Origin: Camellia lanceoleosa
Taxonomy: Eukaryota > Streptophyta > Magnoliopsida > Ericales > Theaceae
DNA length: 64,000 nt
Reading direction: 5' to 3'
Assembly (NCBI GenBank): GCA_025200525.1
Contig: CM045763.1
Coordinates: forward strand, 66,785,018 to 66,849,017
The translations under genes and the position numbers were made by a program. Positions 22,680-35,800 of the stretch are shown here, piece by piece (the first letter of the stretch is position 1; each line of letters starts with the position of its first letter). The notes under the pieces were generated by a model, which did no database searches, was not told the origin of the DNA, and was given only the letters and a program-made list of their open reading frames with translations.

Positions 22680-25600
22680 CAAACCTTTGATAATGCAAAA
22701 AGTTGAGTGTGCATGCCATTTTGATCACGATTAAAATTCGGTCCAAGTCGTTCCATCAATGCAACAAAACACCAAAATGATTCTGACTCATCCCTCATTA
22801 TGGATAATATTGGGGACAGAAGATCACTCATGCCCTATATGACAACAACAGGGGGGAAAAAAGGTTCTTAACTAGCACAGAACACAAAAACGCATCCAGC
22901 AAATTCTTTGCAATATGCACCATACATATAAACAAGCAAGCACAATAAGAACTACTATCCCTGTCCATATAGCACCAATCCATATTATTTATTTGATATT
23001 TATCAGTTAAATCTACTAGGACAGATCAAATGATGGACAAGACATCAAGCCACATGCAATGAGAAACGAAATATTTTATTATTCTACCGTATTAGCACCA
23101 TAAGCCAAACATCTGCATTATTCAAGAAGATGATAGGTAATCCAGAACATATAGCACTCAAGAAAAACTTAAAAAGGGAATTTCAAAACCATGTCGTTGC
23201 CCTTGAACAATGCAGTTCAACATTGCCTTTTCAGAAGAAAATTTCATGCATTGTGCTGAGTGTTCAATTGAAGAAAAAATTCTTCTGTTATTATCAACTG
23301 TGCACATCTAATCCTAGAAGGTATTCCAACTTAGGCAAGTCTTTTTTACTGAACTTCTGAAGTCATATCTACTTTTTTTATCAATGCATCTAAATCTACT
23401 GCAGTGTGACTTAACATTACACCCCAAACTATGTTGAATTATAGGGTTGCACACTACTTTGTGCTATATTCTTGCAGAAATTTGGTAACTGGCAACTAGG
23501 TCATATTTAATTCTGCAAGGAAAAATAAAGGGAAATATATGTTACCATTTACATCTTCATTGCAGTTTTTTTTTTTTTTTTAAAAAAAAGAAGCCATAAT
23601 TCAGATGGGTTTTGCTTTAAGCAATAATGTCCAGTCCTGGAATTTTTGGCGTTGTTTTTTGATCCAATTGTTTCCAAGCATTGGTAATTCTGGGCTTTAA
23701 AAAAATGGCAAGCAGAAGGATATTTGATACATTTCATACATGGAAAACCATTCTGCTATTAATCATCTAAAATCAATAAATAACTGCCATCTGAAATAAT
23801 AATTATTGACAACAATAAGTACCTGACAGTAACCAAGGTCAAAGTTGTAAAACGAGTATGTCAGCAGTATGTCTCGTAAAAGATTCACATTTGGATTGTC
23901 ATCCCCATCATAGAATGAAAGTGATCTATCAGTTCTTACCTTGAAAACAGAAAGTGAACAATTAAAAGTTTGAATGTAAACAACTTTTTCAATTCATCTA
24001 AAGAAAATTAATTCAAAAGGAAAAAAATGAGGCATTTTCTAGCATACCACATCTTTATCAATAAGGCCTTTCCTCTCCCTAAATTTTGTAAATCTTTTTG
24101 CCTGTTCTGTGGAGATACTCTGAAGAAAAAAATATAAGCATGTTAAGCACGTAAAAAGTTTGTTTGAAAGAAACCACAATGTAAATATACATAAACATCA
24201 GATGCACAAAGTGTCTGCCCTCAGGTTTGAACACAATCAAACTAGAACCTAGAACCTAGCAAAATATCCCCTGTTAATATCTTACACTGAATTCCTACAA
24301 ATCTAGTAGTCTGTATACCCTGAAAATATAAAAGCTTGAGCTATGCAAACAGATGAGAAGTTTGCTCCAATTTGGATAACTAGCAACTCCCTCAATTAAA
24401 CCTTGGTCAAGTTTGGTTAGGAAGCTGTATTGGCTTACTAACCAAACCTGACCTCATATATGACAAGAAAAAGGCCCAGCCATTCAAGTCTACCACAATA
24501 ATAATCATAAAACTGAATTTCTATATAGCAATTTAACACAGGCAATTCCAGACAAATGCAAAGCTAGAATATCAGAAGTGCATAAGTTGAAACTAGTTAA
24601 CTGCTTGCATGAAAAGCATGTGGGCGTTTGCTATGTCAGTGACCACAACATGTACCAGCATCAAAACATGGGAGGATGAATAAATGTGTTGACTACTGAG
24701 CTAAAATTAACAACAAACCTGCCACTGGTTTTTAATAGCCTCATACTCTGACTTTTTAACTGACATGAGATATTCCCTCTCTGCAGATGTTGAATCATAT
24801 GCATGATATCCCAACAGGAAAGGCCAAACCTGTAATCATTAAAAAAAAGTTTCACATAACAAAAATGCACATTCAACCTAGAAAAATGAAAGGTCAGCAT
24901 GCCACTTCTTCCTACTAAAATAAACAAACCTCTTTCCGCAGTCCGGGATCAACTCCCCCATAAAATATTCTCTTTCTTAAAGCTTTTGAATCTATGATTA
25001 GTCGCCCTTCGAATCAATGAAAGTCAACCACTGCAGACAAACTAAAAATTAGAGTGGAATGTATAACTACATGTGCATCCAGACTGGTCCTTGTTGGGAA
25101 AAGAAGGGAAATTTGGTGGGAATGGGTAGGGGATCCACCCTAGTAAAAAAATCACCAATGAAATGACATCATTTTCGCCAAACCACCAAGATATATGGAA
25201 GAGATTAATTCGTTATATTGATATACTTGCTTTTATACGTATATGCACATATACGATTTAGTCATATTGATAATTTACTTTATTTTGGAAAGTGTATATT
25301 TTTATATGTTTATAAATATACAAAAGTATATATCATATTAAATAAAATGAATCTTACAATTCACAATTCAATATTTTAGCAAGATGATCCATGATTCGAT
25401 TCACAACTTGACAACAATGGTGATGCTTGTGCAGGACTCATGTCATCCACGATACAATATGCATAGAGGCACCGGTTACATTATTGTGCATGAGTATATA
25501 ACATGGACTTTTGTATGTGTGAAGTATCCATGTCAGGCACATAACAGCACACACATTGACACAGATTAATTGTAAGGTAATACATTATGTACTCATGGTG

Positions 25601-28600
25601 TAGAACGAGATAGGTGAAGCACAAACGATTACAGCGTAAAACACTATCAATATCATTATCAAAAGCTTATTATTACACTGTAAACCATAGCATATCAACC
25701 TTAATAAAATAGCATATCAACCTTAATAAAAATAGGAAACTCTCCCAAATATCATTTGGAAACAAAATCAGAATATCTTCCTAATAATCATATAATTAAA
25801 CTAAATACCAATGGTAATTATTATTATCTACCAATGACATTTATAAGACCAAAAGGTCTTCGGGCTCACAGACTTCACCCGAGGCTTCCAAATCCAATAA
25901 TTGGTTTCTAGCTAGTCAAGGGCTGTGCCATCAACTCAGCAATATAGAACAGCATAAAAGAAAATGATTTTCTAGATTTCTATTGCTCTGACTTTTAACC
26001 ATCGTAATAGGTCAAATTACATATAATCAAGAATAGATTACATTCCATGCTCAATTCCTTTTTTCTCACATGTTTGTTTGAGCAAATCTTGACTCTTTCT
26101 ATGAGATGCTAATCATATATTATTGTCATTTTTATTAGTAGTGGCTTGCGCACATACGAGTTGGAAGCATGTAAAATTGTGGTCTGAGCCACGCAGTAGC
26201 AAAAGACGGCCAGAAAGTGTGATCACTTATACAAGACAAATATATTGCATATTACTTGATGAATTGAACAAACCCATCAATGGAAATTTCGCAGAAAAGA
26301 GCAGCCCTCACCTCTTCAGACCCCAAGGGAGGCTGGCGTGGTTTTCCCCAAACTAGTGATAACTTATCATACTGCCAATAATAAAAAAAATATCATTAGA
26401 TTGAGATGCAACAAATTGAGGAAAGATTTTATGCATTCAACAAAGAAAGATGAGAACAGCACATCAGATTCTAACAAAATGAACAAAATATTTATAAATT
26501 TCATATCGATCAAAAAAATCTTCATATCATTTATTAGTGTTAGTAATAACTCACTGGCTACCACCACGATTAAGAAAAAAATAGATACACCCCAACAAAA
26601 CATGTATACCAACCACGTCAAGGCAATGAACATGGAAGGATGGTAGCAAGTTGATGCGTATAATAAGACTCAATCTTGTCTATCACTATGAATAACTTTC
26701 CTATTATGGGTGCCTATGAACTTCACATGTTGTGTTGTTAAGAATAAAGTATATTTCTATTAGGCTGTAGAGGGGCTTGCAAAGGACACCTATTTATATT
26801 AAGTAGCATGATGCAACATACATATCATCAACTTCAAAACACCAGTTGACAGATGCTCAAGATATACAATAAATGACATGCATACTGTTGCATATGAAAG
26901 AACAGCCCCTGATATCTGAGATCTTAAATTAATGCGTATTGATGTCATATTGTCAGCAATAGGAAAGCGTATCTCTTAAAATTTATTTACATAAGAAAAA
27001 GTGGCCAAGGAAAGCGTCTATATTAAGTACCAAAAGACAAGCAATTAAGTGGTAGAACCTTTCCTTCTTTTCCTTTTCTCCTATACTAAGATGTTATCAA
27101 ATATAATTAAAGCAACAGGTAGCAGGCACTGCAGTAACACCAATAATTAGTCAAAATTAGAAACCATAACCAATCATAAGTTGCAAGGATTATCGGACAG
27201 AAACTATTCACTTCTACTTTTTTGTTAAAATCCATATATCTTACAAGTTGATGTTTAAATTTGAGTTTTCTCTAAGCATACAACAATAACTTGTTAATCA
27301 AGTACATTAAATTTTCAAGGTTTGAAAAAATTTATGAAGCACTGACACTTCAAAATAGGCCCCATAGGAGTGATCTTTTTAATAATTGTTTTTTCACTGA
27401 CACACCTGAGACATGGAGAAGTCTTATTTTAATTTTTAAAAGCTAATTCCAGGGTCATTTTATAATATGAGAAAGCATTAGAATTGAATAGAGCTCATAT
27501 TAAACCATCAACAACACAACATAGATCTAATCGCAAATATGAAGTTGCAGATTGGCTTCTAACAATCTTCAGAGCCCCAACGCAACACACATCTAGTCTC
27601 TAAAGCCCTGATAACCAACAACACCACCATAAACCCTCAACTCCACAAGAAAAACAATTGTAAAACATTGAAATACACATGATTTATTCATCTTATAAAT
27701 GTTTTCAAAACATATTTAGAGTGCAAAAGTTGTAATTGTTACATGAATGATATCCTGATGTTTAAGTTATGGAATATACGGCCTTTTTTTTTTTTTTTGA
27801 TAAATCAGTCTTTTAATTTTCATTAGTATTATGTTGGTTTTCTTCATTATCTTTGAATATCTTATTCATATATTTAACATATAATAAATTTATAAAAATA
27901 AAAAAATTTAACATGTCTCAAGCATATCATGTCCTACATTTTTTAAAATATAAACTGTTCTTCCAAATAAATGCTTATCTGAAAATCACTAATACCCTCT
28001 AATGTCATAATTCTTTAGTAAGCAGTGTTCAACCCAAAACAAATGTGGACCAAATTGCTAGAAACTCATGAATAACGAATCCTTGCAAACTATTCCACGT
28101 ATGGGTGCAATTAGTGCGGTCACTTATTGTTCAAAACACTATTTAGGTTCATTTTAGGATGGTGTTTGGGAAGTGAGTTTTTATGTAGATTTTATTAGAT
28201 GTAGGTTTTTATGAGATAAAAAATTTTTGGTGTTTGGGAAGATAGTTGGGTTTTTATGTGGTTGGATGTGATGTTTGTGAGAGAAAAAGTGAAATGATTA
28301 TGGGGTTGGATGTGATATTTTGTTTGGATGTGTTTTTTTTGGTTTTGCAAAACTTTTGTCTTTTAGTGGAAAAAATGAGAAAAAAATTTGGGAACTTGCT
28401 TCCCAAACACCACTTAGGTAAGTTAGCAGTTAGTTGCGAAACTATCATGCCTAAGCTAGTACCAGAGTTAACGAATGGCTAGGAATGCAAAGCTTAAGAT
28501 GTCATGAAAAACATATAGCAGAGGCTTCTTGATTGAACATTTGGCCATTAGTTGCAACCCTTGTGCAGTTCTGCACGAAGCGGTGGCGGGAGAGCGAGGA

Positions 28601-31600
28601 CATATAGAAGAAGTTTCTAAGGTTGGGAGAGTCTACAGATTCGTCTATATATTTTATATATTAAATATGCAAATATACTCTAACAATTATTTTTTTCTTA
28701 ATTGTAATATGTGTGTATTAAAAAGAATAAATATTAGATTCCACTACAAACTTGTATTTGTTAAGTATAAATAAATATTATGTAAATAGAAAATACTTGA
28801 TTAAGTTTGAGTTGTTTTTCTTTTGCTCTTTGAGATATGCATGTTTGAAAGGTTCTTTCTCAGTTAGGAGCAAGTTCTTCCTCAACGGGAGCGAGTTTCT
28901 TACAAGTTTTTTACTTGGGTGCGAAATCGCATTTCTAAGTAACATACATCACCCAAATAGAAATTTCCTGCTACTGAGGTGTAGTTTAGGGACCAAAAGG
29001 GCTATTATTACGAGACCACTAAGGTACAACTCATTAAAGCTGCATTGTCTTATCATAAATATATTTGTTGATTGATATTCATCCAAAAATACTTATAGAC
29101 ATCACCAGCTGTAGCTTGATTAATATTAATATCCCAGCCAACCCCATGGGCAAAGTTTATTCAAGTCATGGTTGGGACACAAGTGTGCCTGTCTTAGCAA
29201 AGGCTTACCTGCTCTCCTCCTTAATTTTCCCTCCACTCTCTTCATGCTACCAAAATAATTAAAATCTCCATCCGCTTTCTTATCAATTCTTTTCCTCCTT
29301 TAATTTCCCTTCTAGTATTGCAACGAATCAGATAGATTAGAAATACCAGTTACTATTGGAGGTCAAGCTCTAAAACTAAATTAATAGTTACACATCAAGA
29401 ACAGCTTCTGTATGGATAACCTTTTAAATATGGCTAATTGAATGATATGCCTCTACCAATGGTTAATAAATAGAGATACAAATCAAAAGTCATCAAGCAT
29501 ATAATATTATGGAGGCTCGAGATGCAATAATATTCCTTTTCTTAGTAAGTACACTGGAATAATACCATCCAACTGTACTTAACAAAAAAATAATAATACC
29601 AATCTAACTGTTTTGCCCAAAGAAAGTTGGACCAATGTTCAATTAATTTCAACAAGCAAATTTAGATTCTATAATCAGTCTTTACTTAACAATCCTAAAT
29701 TTATATCAAGATGTAGTGAGCTATGTTACTTGGAATGTAGATTGTTCCGGTATGTGGAACGGGAACATGAGCGAGAATATGGTACAAGGGTGGACTTGAC
29801 TAGATTATACTATTGAAATTTAAGGTACTCCTAGAGAGTTTTTTTTAGCAATTAGACATCTAACAAAACGTAATTTATTTTTTTCAAATAAATCATGTAA
29901 AAACACATTTCTATTAGCATTACGCCAAAACACCACTCTCCTTAAATTTTAGTTCTTACATTTGATTTTCTTTCCTCTTAAGGAGACCTTCAGGAAATTT
30001 ATTGGGGAAAAAAAAATTGGGATTTCTTTGGATTGCTAAATTCATTATTTTGAAAAGAAAGTGTACCATGTTTCGAAACATGCGTATCAAAACATAAATC
30101 ACTAACGTATTAGCATTTTCTGGTATATCAAAAACATTTCATAACCAGACAGACATCCCTACTCTTTCCAAATCCTTTTGTTGCTCACCAAACTTGATAT
30201 ATATGAAGAAATCAGAATGATAATACGACACATTCTCATGTGTAACACATCACTTCTAAGCAGAGAAAAGAATGAATTACTGCCATCATTTGCCTGCTTA
30301 AATAACAAAGGCCGAATTCGAGTGACTACGTATTTGTTGAAGGATTATGAAAAGCAATGGTAGGAAACTAACTAGACACTGTTACCTTATGCTCATACTC
30401 GAAGAAGGTAAAAAAAATTTCAATGGGAACAAACCCATAAAGATAAACAAAACCTAAAGGCTCCTTTTAGTACCTCCTTAAAATTGATTAGCTCAAAAGT
30501 TCCCACATTGGTGGCAGCTTCTGCTTCATCATTTCTTTTCCAATACGGTGTTTTCTGTTTAACAAGGATAGATGTCTGCATCAGACAGTCCTAGAATAGA
30601 AATTTAGATTTTTTAAACTGAAAGAATGAAATTTGAGTGTTGAACCAAGAGAATAAAGTTCATATTCTTGTCCCACTTTACTTGAGACCAAATTTCAGAA
30701 TGGAATATATAATATGGCAATATTTTGGGGACACTCCACATTTCTTTTGAAGAATAATCCAATCCGATATACTGTCACTCCAAAGAGCAACTAAACTAGC
30801 AGGCAGAAAAATACTCTACATATACTTTAATGGTCCAAAGAGCAAAAGGCTATGCTATAGTTTGTACCCTATTGCAAATAATATTTGTGGCAGATGTAAA
30901 CCAAAAGCACCAGCCAGTAGATTATGCAGCTGAAGTGCATACACAGCATAATATCTACACCCAGTCATAGTTCAAAAGAAAAACGAAGATGAGAAAATTT
31001 ACTCATACTTAAGCATTTATATCTGCGATCTAGCAAATTGTACCCTGGCAATCTTATATTAAGTATAGTAACATTTCAAAAAAAAAAATACCAAGAGAAA
31101 AAATTTAATGCGAAAATAATTTCCTAATGTAAATCCCAATTAATGTATACAAATATATACAAAGAAGTGAATGAAACAAAAGGTTACCTCCAAAGGATCT
31201 TTGGTTACAGGAATTTGTTCAGTAACCTTTTCTACATCATTGGATGCCACGTTGCTAGGGTAATCGTGGGGAGTCAGGTTATGGGTCCTCCTCTCATTAG
31301 TGCCAAAACTATCACTATGACTTTCCCGGAAAATCTGGGAAGTAGTTTCCCGAGCAAATCTAGTCACACGAGAGAATTTCTCCAATACTTGAATTGAAAG
31401 ATCTCGAGCAGGATCCTGAACCTTTTGCCTCCGCCTCCCATTGTTTTGTATATGACTGGCACTTCCATCAAAGGCACCTCCATCAGTCCTCTCTGAATTA
31501 TCAATTGAGGGGCACTCATCAACTGAGACTGATGAGGATAGCCCGTTAGCAACAACAGCCCTAGGCAACTCCAAAGAGGACAGAGTTCTCTGTCCAAGAA

Positions 31601-32789
31601 AATAAAACAAAAACAAAAGGGAAAGAAGGAAAAAAAAAAAAAAACATATTTCAAATAGAAATAGGACAGACATGAAATATCAGGGTAAATGTATTTATTG
31701 TGAAGTGTTGCAGCAGTTAAATAAAAAAAATATAGATAATTGTTGGTGTAAACTTCACCTGGCCTCCTATTTCCATAAACCAAAAATCAATGTAGAATAC
31801 ATGCCAAAAAGAAAAGAAATACTCTGTTTTTGTAACTTTTAACAGAAGCAAGAAATGTTGGAAGGAACATAAAAGCTCTGACCATGTGACAGGAATGACC
31901 ATCTGGTAATTACAAATCTGATTTAGTGTTTGGTTAGTCAAACCATTTATAAACATGCTACAGCAAGTCAAAATTTTATAACAGAAAGTAAGGCCAGTCT
32001 CTACAGCAATGAAGTAAAATTTGTAATTACATTCATTACTCATATCTTATCCTTTCGTTGTCAACTAATATGATTTATTTAGTTTGACATAAATTTACTG
32101 TCTAAGATCTTGGGGTCAATATGGCTTTCATGTTATGAAATATTAGTTCATACCTCAGGGGGGAGAAAAAAAAAGAAAAAAAGAAAAAAAAAACCTTGCT
32201 TTGGCAGTGAACAAGGGCATACTCGAGGATGAAGAGAAAAACAAAACTGACGAGAGTAATTATAAGTGACCTAAGGGATAATCAGAACACCATTCATGCT
32301 CTACTAGCAGCAGTTTGTGCTACTAGTGAAATAAGTGCGTAAGGATGACATGGTGGCGACCAGATTAATGATGATGGTAATGAAAATGGGATTTGTCAAT
32401 ATAAATTCGGTATCATGGTGGAACTGCTGTACCGGTACCTTAGCACAGTGTTGAATGATGGCAGAGGAGGGTTTCAGGACAATGATGGCAATGGAAATAA
32501 TTATGAAGGATGGTGGTGGTGTTTGGGGTTTCAACGGAGGGAGAGAGGGAGGGGGAGAGAGAGTGGAAACAAGAGTATGTTTTGACTTTGGATTGTGGTT
32601 ACTGATAAAGCTACTAATAAGCAACAACCATGGGATTTTCAGTCAAAACCTTCAATGACACTTCATTTTGCAGAGAATGTCGATCCATGAGGATCACAAT
32701 GGAGATTTAGATGGTGCAATCTAAGGTAAGGTGGTCACCACACAGGCAGTTAAGAAGATGTGGTTCTGGTTTGGAAAGAACAAAAGTGA

Positions 32790-32841
<52 letters not shown>

Positions 32842-35800
32842 TTGCAACAGAAATAAGTAGATAGAGAAGAGGGGTTGGACAAAAGGGTAATTTGACTAAT
32901 AATTTTCCAACAAAAATTAGCTTTTGACAAATAGGGGTGAAAAGGTAATGTCGTTTTCTACATTAACGCTGTTACTAACTCTGACGAGCAAGGCAAGTCT
33001 CATCTTTCAAACCACAGTAGTGGTATCAGCAATGAGCCAAACCTAGTGCCGTCAAAATCGTACAATACTCGATACGTATCATTGGTGACTTGAATCGTGA
33101 CATACGTTTCCGTATCGTCCAAATCTGTATCGTATCGCGATTCAACTCATATCGCACAATTAATTAATTTTTACATTCTTCTTCACCTTTGGCCCCATTA
33201 GCTACTTTTCTCACTATTGATCACCATAGCTAACCCTCATTGAAGAGTCATGAACCATATTATCAAAAAATCCCATACAAAGGAGACCCAAATTCAAATA
33301 AAATTGCGAGAAAAAATGACTACCATACTTCTTTTGGTACAAGAAATTAAATTACTATCATGAATCTGACTTGATTGAATTTATATATGCCTTATTCACC
33401 AATTTGGTCATTAGTTATATGATTTAGTAATTTATTTTTTGCAATATATTTATTTATATATTATATAAAAATACTAATTTTTTTATTTATATTTATATAT
33501 GTTAATGTATCTTACGATACACAATACAATACGTGATAAACAAAAGTGATACAACAATACACGATACGTATCATGATTCGACAACACTTGCCAAACCTCA
33601 AGAACAGTCTGTGCAACTTGCTCACACCCCCCAATGTTAGAAAGAAAAAAAAGGGGGGGAGCGGGGATTCTTTAGGTAGCTTGGGAACATGAAACCATGT
33701 TTTGCATGTTCCCCTTTGTCAGAGAACAGGAGAAATGCTATCAGAATAAGAATGATGCTGGGGTATAAGAACAATGGCAATCATTTTTACATTGAATTAT
33801 TTCATGTACAATTCTCAAAAATTGATTAGATAAGAGCACAAACAACTCAAACATGATGCAGACCTGCAGAGGATCTTGAAAATCATTCACAAGAAATACA
33901 TTTGCATCCTCTGCTGACCTGAAAACATAATAATTTGTTACAAAAATCTACCAACAGAATGATCTAGAAAATTTGAAAAGGAAGTGAACCTAAAATAGCT
34001 CAACAAGGTAGTTAATGTATGCAAACTAAGGACACTAAAGTGCCAACGTTCCTAATAAGTAGGCATTAAACTCCTTAACTGAAAATAATTACAAGAATAA
34101 TAATGTGAGAACAAAAATGGTAACAATAATATGTTATGCTAATTCCATATTTATGTTAAACAACATGCATGGGATCTAAATAGATTCTAAAGAACTTTTC
34201 TCATTTTCCTTTGCTTTTCCTTATTTCCACCATTTTTTCTAGGGGGGATTACAATTCAGTGGGAAGTGTGGCAAATACTTGCTAAAATGGTGAGAATCTT
34301 CTTGGGATGTAACATTTGCTATGTTTTTTACACAAAAAGAGTTGCACTACCATATATTGCAAATTATTTTTATCACATGCACTGATTTGTAGTTTTCCCT
34401 TTTTTTCTATAGTGATAGGCAAAATTACATATGACCTATAATAAACAAAAATTAAGGCCTTGTTTGGTTTGTTTTTCAGAAAAATTTTTGGGAAAAATTC
34501 TCTACAAACAAATTTTCAAGAGTAATCAAACCAAACAAATTTTTCCAAAAAAAATCTCAAAATTTTGTTTAGGTACCCACTTTCCAAAATCACTCTCTCC
34601 CTCATACACATCAAATCAATCACTTTTTTTAAAACTCTCTCCCTAAAACAATTTTTCAAAACCATTTTTGAAAAAAGGCAAACCAAACAAGTTTTCGTAC
34701 TTTTTATCTAAAAAACTACTCTACAAACACAAACCAAACACACCCTAAAGCTCCATTATATATTTGCTCCTGGGACAACCTCTCAGTGAAGATTGATTTT
34801 TTTTTATTTGAATCCAAATTATGCACCATATATATTTTATAAATACATGATTCAACAAACCCTCCAATAATTAACAACTAACAACTTACTAATCTCTAAT
34901 TATAGATAATTTTTTGAGAAACCAACTTTAACAGGGTAGATAAAGTTTCAATTGCCTAATATTTAACAAAATCTTCTGGAAAGTCCATATAACCAGTTGT
35001 TTGCAATAATTATTTCTGTTACATGGACTCTTCTACTTCCCCTAGTGTACCCGTTCTAGATTAAGGGTGCATCATTTGTGTCCGATACCCATACCCACAA
35101 CCAATTTAGACACTTGAATCCTCTGATTTTATATGATGTTTGATGAAGAAAACGCTCACATTTGATAGTAAATAAACACTACAATCTTCTCACACAAATG
35201 GGTCATTTCTTCATATTTTCATAAATACTATTTAATTTAGAGTACTTCTCTAAATAATTTACATCTTATCTAAAAATATTATACAATACCCAATAAGTGT
35301 TTAAGATGTGCCCCCATACCAATACCCAACTTCTGGATGCATATACCAATATTCTAAAATTTAGGTTTAGGAAGATTTGATACTTGGACAAGCACTAGCA
35401 CCTGGTACTTGTACCCAAGTCCATGTAACATAGATGATGATGAACCCATGTACATTAACTTACACCAATGTGCAAATATACAAACCAGATACCTCATCTC
35501 TTACAAACATTAATGAATTATGACATGTCTTTTCCATATAATTCCAAACAAATCGGGCTACTAAATATATATATATACACACAAGAAATCAGACTCTCTG
35601 TATGTCTGTCAATCTTAGTGCCATTAGCCATCAAGCAATAACACCAAGAACCAATAAATAATAATTTTGAATACCACAGTAATTAAAGTTTGTGAAGAGA
35701 TCAAAAATACCCTTGAAAAGGAGTATGCTGAATCATTATTTTATGGAAGAAATTTTTGGTTATTAAGTGCTTAACAATTTTTTCAGTAATAACCTTTATG

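Larger units (their letters stand above)
31590..33863. other. RabGAP intron 6
   Basis: Contains a long (GA)n tract at about 32796-32839 and a segment at 33050-33590 whose two ends carry GATACGTATC-type words in opposite orientation. No coding content is recognised. Confidence 0.7.

Noticed and set aside
23549..23737. Minus-strand ORF with a Lys run
   Set aside because: It is intron sequence of the RabGAP gene between exons 13 and 14.
31140..31673. 177-codon single-exon gene on the minus strand
   Set aside because: Only 31589-31188 is coding, as exon 7 of the RabGAP gene. The rest is intron read through on both sides.
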